Origin: Pseudanabaena sp. ABRG5-3
GTDB lineage: Bacteria > Cyanobacteriota > Cyanobacteriia > Pseudanabaenales > Pseudanabaenaceae
Length of the DNA: 64,000 bases
Assembly: GCF_003967015.1 (NCBI RefSeq)
Contig: NZ_AP017560.1
Span: forward strand, 3,098,048 to 3,162,047
Direction of reading: 5' to 3'
Shown here: positions 1-8,144 of the stretch, in pieces
Layout of the letters: each line of letters opens with the position of its first letter
Numbering within the stretch: position 1 is the first letter of the stretch
Translations under genes and position numbers: made by a program
Notes under the pieces: generated by a model
Told to the model about the DNA's origin: nothing
Database searches by the model: none
The model's input: only the letters and a program-made list of their open reading frames with translations

Positions 1-613
1 CAACAGTACGTTGAATCTGACTACCTGTTTTTTTGTATGCCAAGCCTTCTAATGAGTACGCATTGTGAAGATCAAACGCTGGATTAGCCCTTAGCTGCAT
101 ATCGTCAATACTTGGATCGAAACCATACAGTGCTGCAATGCGAGAAGCTGAAAGTCTTGGATGTATACGAGAGAAGTGTGTATGCTCTGCAAGAAACCAT
201 GCTTCAATCTCCATCACACCTAATACAAAATCAACCGAGACAGGCTTTGTTCTTAATCGATAGCGGAGTCCATTTCTTAACTTAGGCAAATCTGATAGTG
301 AAAAATCGGGATAGACATCTCGAACACCAATAACCATCTCAAAGCCTGAATTCATGAGGGCTGCATAGTTATCTCGAATGTCGGAACCAACTCGGTTATC
401 TGTCCCTGAATTAACTATTCGTATGTAGAATTCCTTGTCTGACCCACCACCACTATCATAGACAACATTGTATGTACGGGTAATTCGAGTCCCCCCTCCA
501 GAAGCTTTGACCAATACAATTTGTAGGCTCTTCTCATTGGCAATCTCTCGTATTAGTCTGTCAATGAAACGTAACTCTGTTTCACCTTCGACGAAAATAG
601 CCATTTTTTTCAT
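1..613 (-). CDS. TOPRIM-like / DUF4276-like protein, 3' end cut by window edge
   Basis: About 204 residues can be read before the window ends. The protein starts MKKMAIFVEGETELRF, the hydrophobic-strand-plus-EGxTE motif that opens TOPRIM-like nuclease domains of the OLD/DUF4276/DUF4435 kind. A later VIGVRDVYPD strand carries two acidic residues, and a MEIEAWFLA helix follows; both fit an acidic metal site. The ATG overlaps the stop of the upstream ATPase gene as ATGA, so the two are probably translationally coupled and made in fixed ratio. A second ATG three codons in (604) is an alternative start. By analogy with ATPase-TOPRIM pairs in phage defence (OLD, PARIS) it may be the effector nuclease; that is inference, since the C-terminus is missing and the family cannot be confirmed. 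Confidence 0.75.
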   Translation of the reverse strand, partial: MKKMAIFVEGETELRFIDRLIREIANEKSLQIVLVKASGGGTRITRTYNVVYDSGGGSDKEFYIRIVNSGTDNRVGSDIRDNYAALMNSGFEMVIGVRDVYPDFSLSDLPKLRNGLRYRLRTKPVSVDFVLGVMEIEAWFLAEHTHFSRIHPRLSASRIAALYGFDPSIDDMQLRANPAFDLHNAYSLEGLAYKKTGSQIQRTV

Positions 614-1803
614 GAACGGATTCCAACTATTTGTTCTGCGTCACTCAGATTCTCTGTAAAAAATACTTCGTTCTCGTTAATGAAGTCCATAGCAAGAAAA
701 TCAAAGTTATTCAGTCCAGTAAATTTAAAATTGTCAAATGCCGCTTTTGAGTTCTTGTAATTATGTACCTTTATATTGCCACCTTGTCGGCTTAATAGAG
801 CCCACTCCTCAAGTGGGACATTATTCATCACAAATCGATCATTAGTACTCATGACCAACTGGATTTTTGAATCCATTGCACATTGGCGGATGATGTGGAT
901 CAAGCGGCAAGATCGGTCAAAGTCAAGCCCCTCGCCGATATCGTCAATAAGTATAAAGCTGGGATGATCTGCATAAATTGCGTACTGGAGATGGATGATT
1001 ACTGAGAGCGCACGAAACATACCCTGCGATATTTCCATTTGCTCAGTCCATCCCGATAGTGATCGCTCCTTAACAATTAAAACGATAGGCGTAACTGGAA
1101 TGATTGAATTAGACTGTATTTGTATGTTTTGAGGGGTGGTTGCATTAATATCTTCGATGTCGTAGCCAATATAATTCATCGCCTTAATAACTGAATCTTT
1201 AAAGACATCTGGATATTGCTTCGCACCCTTCCGAAACAGTCCAATTACCTCATTAGGATTTGTCGGGTCAGGTTGCGATGCACCATCGACAAGAAAACTA
1301 ATCGTATTTTTGCCCATGGTGTCTCCAAAGAAATAATGGCGCACGCCTGAACCCCAATCACTCAAAGGGCTAAGAAAAGCATGTTGTATTGCATCTATTC
1401 TGGCAACAACTGCTGCATCAGTCTCTGGGGTCTGAAATTTTAGGCTTCGTTTCTCATCTTCATGCCAGATTGATCCCTTACCACCTTCACCACGTTTAAG
1501 AAGAACATCTTCACCATTTGTAAAAGACTCAAAAACAACTTTATGGTCTAAGATTTTGAGAATATACCTAAGAATATGTTCATCGTGTTCAAATGTGACA
1601 TCGAAACTACAATAGGTCAGCTCACTTGGTTTCTTTCTACCTGAAAGTAGCTTTCCAAGATTACTAAGCACATTTAGAGTGCGGGTTTTTCCAGTAGCAT
1701 TCTTGCCAACTACTAAGTTGATGGGCTCTAGAGTAAAGTCGGATATTGACCACTCCTTCGGCTCACCTAAAAACTCTGAATACGAGACTGATTTTAATCT
1801 CAT
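610..1803 (-). CDS. AAA family ATPase (AAA_21/SMC-like)
   Basis: A 397-residue protein with an SMC/RecF-type ATPase fold. Near the N-terminus NLVVGKNATGKTR is the Walker A loop (about residues 30-42). In the C-terminal third FILIDDIGEGLD is the Walker B/D-loop region, followed by LVMSTNDRFVM, the usual sensor strand. The middle lacks a long coiled coil, so it resembles stand-alone AAA_21/AAA_15 proteins rather than true SMCs. It starts ATGAGATTAAAATC and its stop overlaps the start of the TOPRIM-like gene, forming a two-gene unit. In known ATPase-TOPRIM pairs the ATPase senses or restrains the nuclease; that role here is inferred from context only. Confidence 0.85.
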   Translation of the reverse strand: MRLKSVSYSEFLGEPKEWSISDFTLEPINLVVGKNATGKTRTLNVLSNLGKLLSGRKKPSELTYCSFDVTFEHDEHILRYILKILDHKVVFESFTNGEDVLLKRGEGGKGSIWHEDEKRSLKFQTPETDAAVVARIDAIQHAFLSPLSDWGSGVRHYFFGDTMGKNTISFLVDGASQPDPTNPNEVIGLFRKGAKQYPDVFKDSVIKAMNYIGYDIEDINATTPQNIQIQSNSIIPVTPIVLIVKERSLSGWTEQMEISQGMFRALSVIIHLQYAIYADHPSFILIDDIGEGLDFDRSCRLIHIIRQCAMDSKIQLVMSTNDRFVMNNVPLEEWALLSRQGGNIKVHNYKNSKAAFDNFKFTGLNNFDFLAMDFINENEVFFTENLSDAEQIVGIRS

Positions 1804-2230
1804 CTAAATGACTACCACAAATTCGAGCTTTTATTTTTGAGTAGTATACGAGAGAGCCGTAACTGCTAGCAAGTTTCTCTAACTAAATCAATACTCTCTC
1901 TTGCTGTATTAAAACACAATCTAGTGGGGGCGCTAATCATATAGTGCGATCGCCGATCTTGTAGCCTGCGTTAATGTAGCGCACATTTTTGATGATTGTT
2001 ATTAATGCGTTACGCTCTGCTAACCCATGCTCAGACTGAGCGATCGCGAATTTGTTAACCACAAAGTAGGATCTCTAGCGAGATGGAGTATGCGTCTCAA
2101 AACTTGACTTTCAGCCCATGTAATTTATAGTTAGATTAGACTGAATTTTTTAGTCTAATTCATAATTTGGCTATCAAAAATACGCTAATCATCATCAAGA
2201 AGAAATAGGATAACCGCCCAAGAACGAGTC
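1804..2230. other. intergenic region, 427 bp
   Basis: No complete gene is visible between the divergent ATPase and metallophosphoesterase genes. It holds two HIP1-like GCGATCGC sites, a possible decayed reading frame on the minus strand (separate entry), and A/T-rich sequence just before the metallophosphoesterase that probably carries its promoter. No clear -10/-35 pair could be assigned. Confidence 0.5.
1937..2074 (-). pseudogene. possible C-terminal coding remnant
   Basis: Between two in-frame stops the minus strand encodes about 46 residues with protein-like composition (segments such as FAIAQSEHGLAERNALI and NVRYINAGYKIGDRTI) but no plausible start codon. It may be the tail of a lost gene. 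I do not recognise the family, and chance cannot be excluded at this length. Confidence 0.25.
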
Positions 2231-3127
2231 ATGGTGGAAATGAGAGATATAGCGATAGTGTCTGCTGATGCACCCCGTACTCTAGGATGTTTGCGGTTAG
2301 TGATCGTTTCTGACACACATAATGTTGATATACCTATTTCTCTTTTCCCTGAAGGGGATTTGTTGATTCATGCAGGAGACCACACGAAGAATGGTCTTTT
2401 TTCTGAGCTTACTGATGCAGCAACATGGCTACGTTCGCTAGCGGCTCGTTACACCTATGGCGTTGTGGCGATCGCGGGAAATCATGACAAGCCACTAGAC
2501 GTAGAAACATGGCTCCAAGTCGCATCCCTTTCGCACCCAGAAGAACAATGGAGCAGTGAATTGATGGCTACTGCACAGAACTTGTTCAAGGACAACGAAA
2601 TTGATGATCTCCACGCTCCCATGCGCCTACTTCAGCATTCTGCTGAAGAGATAGCAGGGTTAAAATTCTTTGGTTCACCATACATAGGTTTGACACCTCG
2701 CCGACAAGCCATGACCCAAGAGAATCCTCTGCGTTACGAGGGTTTTGCTCGCGCCCCTCAGCGTTTAATGGAACTTTATGCAGATATCCCCTCTGGACTA
2801 GATGTGCTGATCACGCATAGCCCACCTTTGGGAATTCTCGACTCCAGTGTGCAATATGGTGGAGTTCTGCGGGAAAAGCCCATTGCAATTGGCAGTGTAG
2901 CTCTGCGAGAGCGTCTGCGGGGAATGCTTCCAGATGAGCGCCCCCGTTTACACATTTTTGGTCACGAGCATGACTCTAGAGGGGTATTCTGGGATAAGGA
3001 ATTGGAGATTCTCTTTGTCAACGCATCTGCTGTCAATGGTGATCAAAGTGTCCTTAAGCAGGGCGGTGATTATGTCATGAAAGAAGGCTTCCGTCCTTGG
3101 GTCATCGACATCAGAGTGAATCCCTAG
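2231..3127 (+). CDS. calcineurin-like metallophosphoesterase
   Basis: A 298-residue binuclear-metal phosphoesterase. The family signature is complete and in order: VIVSDTHN (D-x-H), LLIHAGDHT (GD), VAIAGNHDKP (GNHD), LITHSPP (H) and HIFGHEHDS (GHxH), together supplying the metal ligands. There is no signal peptide, so it is cytoplasmic. Length and the HSPPLG/GHEHDS spacing resemble the MPPED/UPF0046-type phosphodiesterases; the substrate cannot be deduced. ATG is used, with another in-frame Met three codons later. It stands alone, convergent with recQ. Confidence 0.85.
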   Translation: MVEMRDIAIVSADAPRTLGCLRLVIVSDTHNVDIPISLFPEGDLLIHAGDHTKNGLFSELTDAATWLRSLAARYTYGVVAIAGNHDKPLDVETWLQVASLSHPEEQWSSELMATAQNLFKDNEIDDLHAPMRLLQHSAEEIAGLKFFGSPYIGLTPRRQAMTQENPLRYEGFARAPQRLMELYADIPSGLDVLITHSPPLGILDSSVQYGGVLREKPIAIGSVALRERLRGMLPDERPRLHIFGHEHDSRGVFWDKELEILFVNASAVNGDQSVLKQGGDYVMKEGFRPWVIDIRVNP

Positions 3128-3163
3128 CCCTATAGTAAAACCTATATAGGGCTATCTGCTTAA

Positions 3164-5386
3164 CTATAAAGGTTCTTTCTCGTTTTGCCAGATGGCGCGG
3201 ACAATCTTGATTTCATCATAGCTATATTCCTCTCGTAGATGATCAAAGAGATTGCGGAGAGAATCGCCGCCGATCGCCTCGAGAGCCTCATAAATGACAT
3301 TTTGGCGTTCGGGACTAACAAGGCGATCGCAATTAATCGCATAGCCCGCCTCAATTAGTTGCACCAGATGTGTCCAGACTGTTGCAGGTTTTAATCCGCG
3401 ATCGCGTGCAATCTCATCAATATCCAGACCATTCTCATACATCACCAAGGTTTCACGCTGCGTACTTGCCTTCGATAGTTTCGATTTAGGCGTGACGGAT
3501 TCTTGCTTAACCCTAGAAGTTGTTGATTCTTCTGTTTCCGCAGGCGGATATTTAAGATGATGTTCGAGAATGATCGCAATAAAATCATCGGCATACTGCT
3601 CTAGTTTTTTCGCACCAACGCCCGATAATTTCGCAAATTCTTTGCGGCTTGTGGGTTGCTGCTCTGCCATTTGATTGAGGGTGGCATTACTAAAAATAAC
3701 GTAGGGCGGAACTTCCTGCTCATCCGCAAGATTTTTGCGAAGTAAGCGTAATCTTTCAAAGAGAATTTCCACATCAACAGGTCGTTCGCTCGTTTCCCGT
3801 TCTACAACCGTTACAGGTTCCGTATCCCGTTCGATCGGTAACAGCACATTACGCTGACCACGCATCACTTCCCAACTGCGATCATTGAGTTTGAGAATGG
3901 CGTAACCATCAGTGGTTTGGGATAAATAACCTTGATGAATTAGCGATCGCGAAAGTTGTCGCCATTCATCCAGACTGCGATCTTTACCGATGCCGTGCGT
4001 AGAAAGATTTTCATGCCCATGCTGCAAAATCTTTTTATTCTGCGAACCTCGCAAAATATCAATGACATGACCCGCGCCAAATCGTTCCTTCACCCTTGCC
4101 ACACAGGATAAGAATTTTTGCGCCTCCACCGTCCAATCTTCCATTGGCTTCGGCGTGAGACAGTTATCGCAATTGGCACAATCCCCTTGAAAATGTTCGC
4201 CAAAATAGCGTAAGAGAATCGTGCGACGACAGGCTAAACCTTCGGCATAGTCAACCACTTGGCGCAATTGCTGTTGAGCAATTCTTTGTTCCGCTTCCAA
4301 CGGCTCATTGGTATGCGGATCGACCTTTTGGGCAATGAGAAATTTAATCGTTTCTAAATCTCCATAGCCCAAAAATAAAGTACAGTGAGAATCTTCCCCA
4401 TCACGTCCCGCTCGACCTGATTCTTGATAATAGCCTTCGATATTTTTGGGCAAGTCATAATGAATCACAAACCGCACATCGGGCTTATTAATCCCCATCC
4501 CGAAAGCGATCGTCGCCACCATCACCTGCACATCATCACGAATCCATCGAGTCTGATTTTCTTCCCGTTCCTTCGCACTTAAACCCGCATGATAGGGAAT
4601 CGCCGCAATACCGTCCTCTCGCAATCGTTCGGCAATTTCATTAACACGTTTACGGCTGAGGCAATAGACAATTCCTGAGCCTTGCATTCTTTTGATTTGC
4701 CTTAGCAAATCCACATAGGATTGTTCGGTTCCTTGTTTGGGAACAACTTCATAATAGAGATTGTTGCGATTGAAGCTAGCAACATGGACGTAGGGCTGTT
4801 GCAACTGCAATTGTTGAATGATGTCTTCCCTGACTCGTTCAGTTGCCGTAGCTGTCAAGCCAATGACGGGTACATCGGGATAGAATTGCCGCAGACGGCT
4901 CAATTGACGATATTCAGGGCGAAAATCATGACCCCATTCTGAGACGCAATGGGCTTCATCGATCGCAAATCCTGCAATGCCAATCTTATTCTTAACAATA
5001 TTCAGAAATTCGATAAACTGCTCGGCAAATAGGCGTTCAGGTGCAACATAGATTAATTTAATCGCTCCATTTAAAATTGCTTGCGATCGCTGATTAGTTT
5101 CCCTTCCCGATAAAGTACTATTTAAAAAAGTTGCACCAATGCCATTCTCTTTAAGCGCCGTAACTTGATCCTGCATCAAGGCAATCAAAGGTGATACAAC
5201 AATGGTTACGCCAGTTTTTAATAGGGCTGGCAATTGAAAACAAATGGATTTCCCACCCCCTGTGGGCATAATCGCCAAGGTGTCACGCCCTGCAAGATGC
5301 GCTTCGATAATCTCGCGTTGCCCAGCGCGAAAGGAGTCATAACCAAAATATTGTTTTAGCGCTTGCTGTAAAGGATTGCTTGTCAT
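3164..5386 (-). CDS. recQ: ATP-dependent DNA helicase RecQ
   Basis: A 740-residue RecQ-family 3'-5' helicase for recombinational repair and stalled-fork processing. Walker A PTGGGKS lies at residues 41-47 and the DEAH box (AIDEAHCVSEWGHD) at 143-146, followed by the RecQ aromatic-rich loop. The second RecA lobe ends in SGRAGRDG. Cysteines in ACRR and GDCANCDNC form the RQC zinc site around residues 380-405; a winged helix and an HRDC domain (KEFAKLSGVGAKKL) follow. The last ~110 residues match the extra helix-turn-helix (HTH_40) of long RecQ proteins. The start lies 3 bases after the Uma2 gene's stop, so the two are probably co-transcribed. Confidence 0.95.
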   Translation of the reverse strand: MTSNPLQQALKQYFGYDSFRAGQREIIEAHLAGRDTLAIMPTGGGKSICFQLPALLKTGVTIVVSPLIALMQDQVTALKENGIGATFLNSTLSGRETNQRSQAILNGAIKLIYVAPERLFAEQFIEFLNIVKNKIGIAGFAIDEAHCVSEWGHDFRPEYRQLSRLRQFYPDVPVIGLTATATERVREDIIQQLQLQQPYVHVASFNRNNLYYEVVPKQGTEQSYVDLLRQIKRMQGSGIVYCLSRKRVNEIAERLREDGIAAIPYHAGLSAKEREENQTRWIRDDVQVMVATIAFGMGINKPDVRFVIHYDLPKNIEGYYQESGRAGRDGEDSHCTLFLGYGDLETIKFLIAQKVDPHTNEPLEAEQRIAQQQLRQVVDYAEGLACRRTILLRYFGEHFQGDCANCDNCLTPKPMEDWTVEAQKFLSCVARVKERFGAGHVIDILRGSQNKKILQHGHENLSTHGIGKDRSLDEWRQLSRSLIHQGYLSQTTDGYAILKLNDRSWEVMRGQRNVLLPIERDTEPVTVVERETSERPVDVEILFERLRLLRKNLADEQEVPPYVIFSNATLNQMAEQQPTSRKEFAKLSGVGAKKLEQYADDFIAIILEHHLKYPPAETEESTTSRVKQESVTPKSKLSKASTQRETLVMYENGLDIDEIARDRGLKPATVWTHLVQLIEAGYAINCDRLVSPERQNVIYEALEAIGGDSLRNLFDHLREEYSYDEIKIVRAIWQNEKEPL

Positions 5387-5389
5387 AAA

Positions 5390-6091
5390 TTAGGATTCTG
5401 TCGGAGATTTCGCGAAAGTTTGAAGTAACCATCTTGCGATCGCGCCATCATCTTCGTCCGCTTGACTACGCTTTAAGGCTTCTTCGACGATACTAATTTC
5501 TAATCCTTCGAGAACTTTTGATGTACTAATTCTGCCACTATGACCATCAGCGATCGCAAAGGCAAATACTTCTGATGTATTGGCGTTCACTGCCCAATAT
5601 TCTTGAACCCCTAAACGTTCATAAAGTAGTCTTTTATAACTCAAATCATCCTGAATCGTAGTTGCCGAAATTTCCACAGCTAGAGTGGGCAAATCAAACT
5701 CATTTAAATCAACAGGAGAATTATTTCTAGGTGGAATCTTCAATCCATTTCCCAAGAAAAAAGCTATATCTGGCTGAAATTCCGCGTTATTCTTTTTTCT
5801 GAAACTACAGTTAGTATATTCATAGATAACAATATTTGCAAGAGTAGCAAATAGCCGAATCACATTAGAAACAATTGAATTTTCGTGGGCGTGAATTGGC
5901 CCAACGGGTGACATTTCTATCCTCATTAAATGCTGGTCATAATAAAACTTAGCCTTTTCTAAGCTTGGTTCTTCAGCGAGAGCTAGAAACTCTTCCCAAG
6001 AGGCTTTAACCCAAACATCAGAAACAATTTCTGGCTTGACTTCTACAATCTCTTTTAGATCATTTACCTTTGCGCTAACCGTAATAGTCAT
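5390..6091 (-). CDS. Uma2 family endonuclease (DUF820)
   Basis: A 233-residue member of the Uma2/DUF820 family, which is greatly expanded in cyanobacteria and has a PD-(D/E)xK nuclease fold. Family landmarks are WEEFLAL near the start, the MSPVGPIHAHEN segment, FQPDIAFFL (the PD motif), LAVEISATT (the ExK-like strand, without an obvious Lys) and GVQEYWAVN. It is the upstream member of a tight pair with recQ. Many family members are thought to have reached cyanobacteria by mobile DNA; no flanking element is seen here except the palindrome 60 bp upstream. The biological role is unknown. Confidence 0.9.
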   Translation of the reverse strand: MTITVSAKVNDLKEIVEVKPEIVSDVWVKASWEEFLALAEEPSLEKAKFYYDQHLMRIEMSPVGPIHAHENSIVSNVIRLFATLANIVIYEYTNCSFRKKNNAEFQPDIAFFLGNGLKIPPRNNSPVDLNEFDLPTLAVEISATTIQDDLSYKRLLYERLGVQEYWAVNANTSEVFAFAIADGHSGRISTSKVLEGLEISIVEEALKRSQADEDDGAIARWLLQTFAKSPTES

Positions 6092-6153
6092 AGTTAATCC
6101 AGTTAGTTTTGATTCTTGAATATTTTAACATAGCGTTTTTCAGGCAAGGCTGT

Positions 6154-6210
6154 GTAAAACCCAAAATAGAGTTGCGACGCTTCGCGTCGCAACTCTATTT
6201 TGGGTTTTAC
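6154..6210. repeat. 27-bp perfect palindrome, TTC loop
   Basis: Two 27-base arms, perfectly complementary, around a 3-base loop. The outer arm is GTAAAACCCAAAATAGAG and the apex GCGACGC-TTC-GCGTCGC. It lies between the starts/ends of mnmE (stop at 6239) and the Uma2 gene (start at 6091), both on the minus strand, so it may terminate mnmE transcription. The AAAACCCAAAA outer arm recurs at 32097. Confidence 0.9.
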
Positions 6211-6238
6211 TAGCATAATTGGCTAATGCCATAAACAA

Positions 6239-7663
6239 TTACTTCCCAATACAGAAGCGACTGAAGATTTGATCGAGAACTGATTCTGTTACTTCTTCAC
6301 CTGTGATTTCACCGATCGCACTGATGGCAGCTCGTAGATCAATTGTCCAAAAGTCAAGGGGCAATTGATCGGTAATAGCAATTTTGACATTCTCTAAAGA
6401 TTGCACAACCCTTAACAGACAAGCTTTCTGGCGTTGATTAATCGCCACATCCAGATTTGCGGCGGCGATCGCATCTTGCTGAATACATTTAAGGATAGCG
6501 GTTTCTAAGTCTTCAATACCCTGATTTTGAGAAGCTGCAGTTTTCACGATGGGAATTCCCTCACCCCCAACCCCTCTCCCAAAGGGCGAGGGGAGAAAAT
6601 CCAGACTCCCCCTCTCCTGCGGGAGAGGGGGCTGGGGGGTGAGGGCAAGATCGATCTTATTCATTACCAAAATCACAGGACGATCGCTGACAATTTCATA
6701 AATTTCTGTATCCTTCTCAATCCAGCCAATACTGGCATCAATCACCATCAGGACTAAATCCGCCGACTGAGCCGCTTGGCGCGATCGCTCTACGCCGATT
6801 TTCTCTACGACATCTTCCGTTTCACGAATGCCTGCTGTATCAAGAACTTGAATAGGAATCCCACCAACTACTAATTGTGAATCCACCACATCGCGAGTTG
6901 TCCCCGGTAAATCTGTAACGATCGCGCGATCGCTGCGGCTCCAAGCATTTAACAAACTCGATTTCCCTACATTCGGACGACCAACAATCGCCACTTTTAA
7001 GCCTGTGCGGAGCAATTCACCCCGATCTGCCGTCGCTAAAATTTGCTGTGATTCCTGCGCGACAAACTTAATTTCTGACTTTACCCATTCCACATCAAGG
7101 GGTGGTAAATCATCTTCAAAATCAATCCTTGCTTCTATTTCCGTGAGCAGATTCAAGCATTTACCACGCAGATACTTAAGGGAATTAGCTAACTTACCCC
7201 GCAAAGAAGCGATCGCCGATTGCGCCGCCTGTGCCGACTTTGCCCCCACCAGATCGTTAATGCTTTCCGCCTGTGTGAGATCGATTCTGCCATTGAGAAA
7301 AGCCCTTAAACTGAACTCCCCAGCCTCCGCCAACCTTGCGCCATTCTCCAAACAAAGATTTAGCACCTGTTGCACCGCCATAATTCCCCCATGACAGTGA
7401 AATTCCACCACATCCTCACGGGTAAAAGAACGGGGAGCTTTCATGAGTAACAATAGACTTTCATCAATCGTTTCTTTAGTTAATGGATTTCGCACAAAAC
7501 CATAGAGAATGCGATGACTTTCCCAAACCTGTCTCCCCCCTGCATGGAAGATTTGCTGAGCGATCGCCTCTGCGCGATCGCCTGATAATCGCACAATACC
7601 CACACTGCCCTGTTGTGGGGAAATAGCCGTAGCGATCGCCGCGATCGTGTCAGATAGACTCAT
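6239..7663 (-). CDS. mnmE: tRNA-5-carboxymethylaminomethyl-uridine GTPase MnmE (TrmE), with in-frame repeat insert
   Basis: A 474-residue GTPase that with MnmG modifies U34 of certain tRNAs. The N-terminal tetrahydrofolate-binding domain begins DTIAAIATA and includes FHCHGG; the G domain has GRPNVGKSS (G1), [10 protein letters not shown] (G3) and VMNKIDL (G4). The C-terminus ends in the conserved FCIGK with its catalytic cysteine. Between G4 and the G5 region (IPIVKTAAS) are about 30 extra residues, including [10 protein letters not shown] and FGRGVGGEG, encoded by a GC-rich palindromic repeat. The frame stays open, so the gene is probably functional. It stands alone, divergent from the hybrid kinase. 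Confidence 0.95.
   Translation of the reverse strand: MSLSDTIAAIATAISPQQGSVGIVRLSGDRAEAIAQQIFHAGGRQVWESHRILYGFVRNPLTKETIDESLLLLMKAPRSFTREDVVEFHCHGGIMAVQQVLNLCLENGARLAEAGEFSLRAFLNGRIDLTQAESINDLVGAKSAQAAQSAIASLRGKLANSLKYLRGKCLNLLTEIEARIDFEDDLPPLDVEWVKSEIKFVAQESQQILATADRGELLRTGLKVAIVGRPNVGKSSLLNAWSRSDRAIVTDLPGTTRDVVDSQLVVGGIPIQVLDTAGIRETEDVVEKIGVERSRQAAQSADLVLMVIDASIGWIEKDTEIYEIVSDRPVILVMNKIDLALTPQPPLPQERGSLDFLPSPFGRGVGGEGIPIVKTAASQNQGIEDLETAILKCIQQDAIAAANLDVAINQRQKACLLRVVQSLENVKIAITDQLPLDFWTIDLRAAISAIGEITGEEVTESVLDQIFSRFCIGK
6558..6645. repeat. GC-rich palindromic repeat inside mnmE
   Basis: An 88-bp element bounded by CCCTCACCCCC and its complement GGGGGGTGAGGG, containing two smaller hairpins (CCCTCTCCC/GGGCGAGGGG and CTCCCCCTCTCC/GGGAGAGGGGG). 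Elements of this type are widespread in cyanobacterial genomes and give the peptides [10 protein letters not shown] and GRGVGGEG when translated. Here it is read through in frame. Confidence 0.9.
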
Positions 7664-7759
7664 TCGTAATTTTTCTAAATTTGAAAAAATCTTAAAGTAA
7701 TAACGTTAATTCTATAATAACTGCTCTAAGTAGTTAAGAAACACAAGTAAACTTAAACC

Positions 7760-7802
7760 CTAGAGCTTGTGCCATCTACATAGTTGCTGGCACAAGCTCT
7801 AG
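7760..7802. repeat. 15-bp inverted repeat, 13-base loop
   Basis: CTAGAGCTTGTGCCA and its exact complement, separated by 13 bases. Lying between divergent genes, it is not a simple terminator for either. The sequence just after it (CTATGCTGACCTACT) closely resembles that after the trmD terminator (CTATGCTGAGCTACT), suggesting a shared repeat family. Confidence 0.8.
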
Positions 7803-7815
7803 TTTTGGATTTCAA

Positions 7816-7935
7816 CTATGCTGACCTACTCGACACTCTAGATAAACCTTCTCCCGTCGGAGAAAAAAGAAACCAAGATAGGGTTTGTCCCCCTCCACCA
7901 GTAGCTAAAATTAAATCCTTACTGATATTAATCAA
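7816..7935 (-). other. possible short ORF or coding remnant, 39 codons
   Basis: From a TTG codon the minus strand reads about 39 residues including DLILATGGGGQTLSW and SPTGEGLSRVSSRSA before a TAG. The composition is protein-like but there is no ATG and no clear ribosome-binding site. It could be a small peptide, the end of a lost gene, or a translated repeat. The family was not recognised. Confidence 0.25.
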
Positions 7936-8144
7936 AGCAAACTTTCATTAATTTTTGGGCTAACTCTTGCTTCATAGGATTTAAGATATAACTAGAATAG
8001 TTAAAGAATGAGATTATACATTTAGAGCTAAAAACTTAGTTCTAACCTCATAGGGGGAGACTTTTAAAAGATTTAAACTCATTAATTTATTATCGATTTA
8101 CCAACAAATTTGGATTAATTTCGCATCTGGGTCTTACTGAAATT

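Larger units (their letters stand above)
7664..8144. other. intergenic region, 481 bp, between divergent genes
   Basis: Separates mnmE and the hybrid kinase gene, so it must hold both promoters. It contains a 15-bp inverted repeat and a coding-like minus-strand segment (separate entries). The last 150 bp before the kinase are A/T-rich. No operator was recognised. Confidence 0.5.

Noticed and set aside
6527-6757. Plus-strand reading frame inside mnmE
   Set aside because: Antisense shadow of mnmE; the apparent protein is the complement of the GC-rich repeat.
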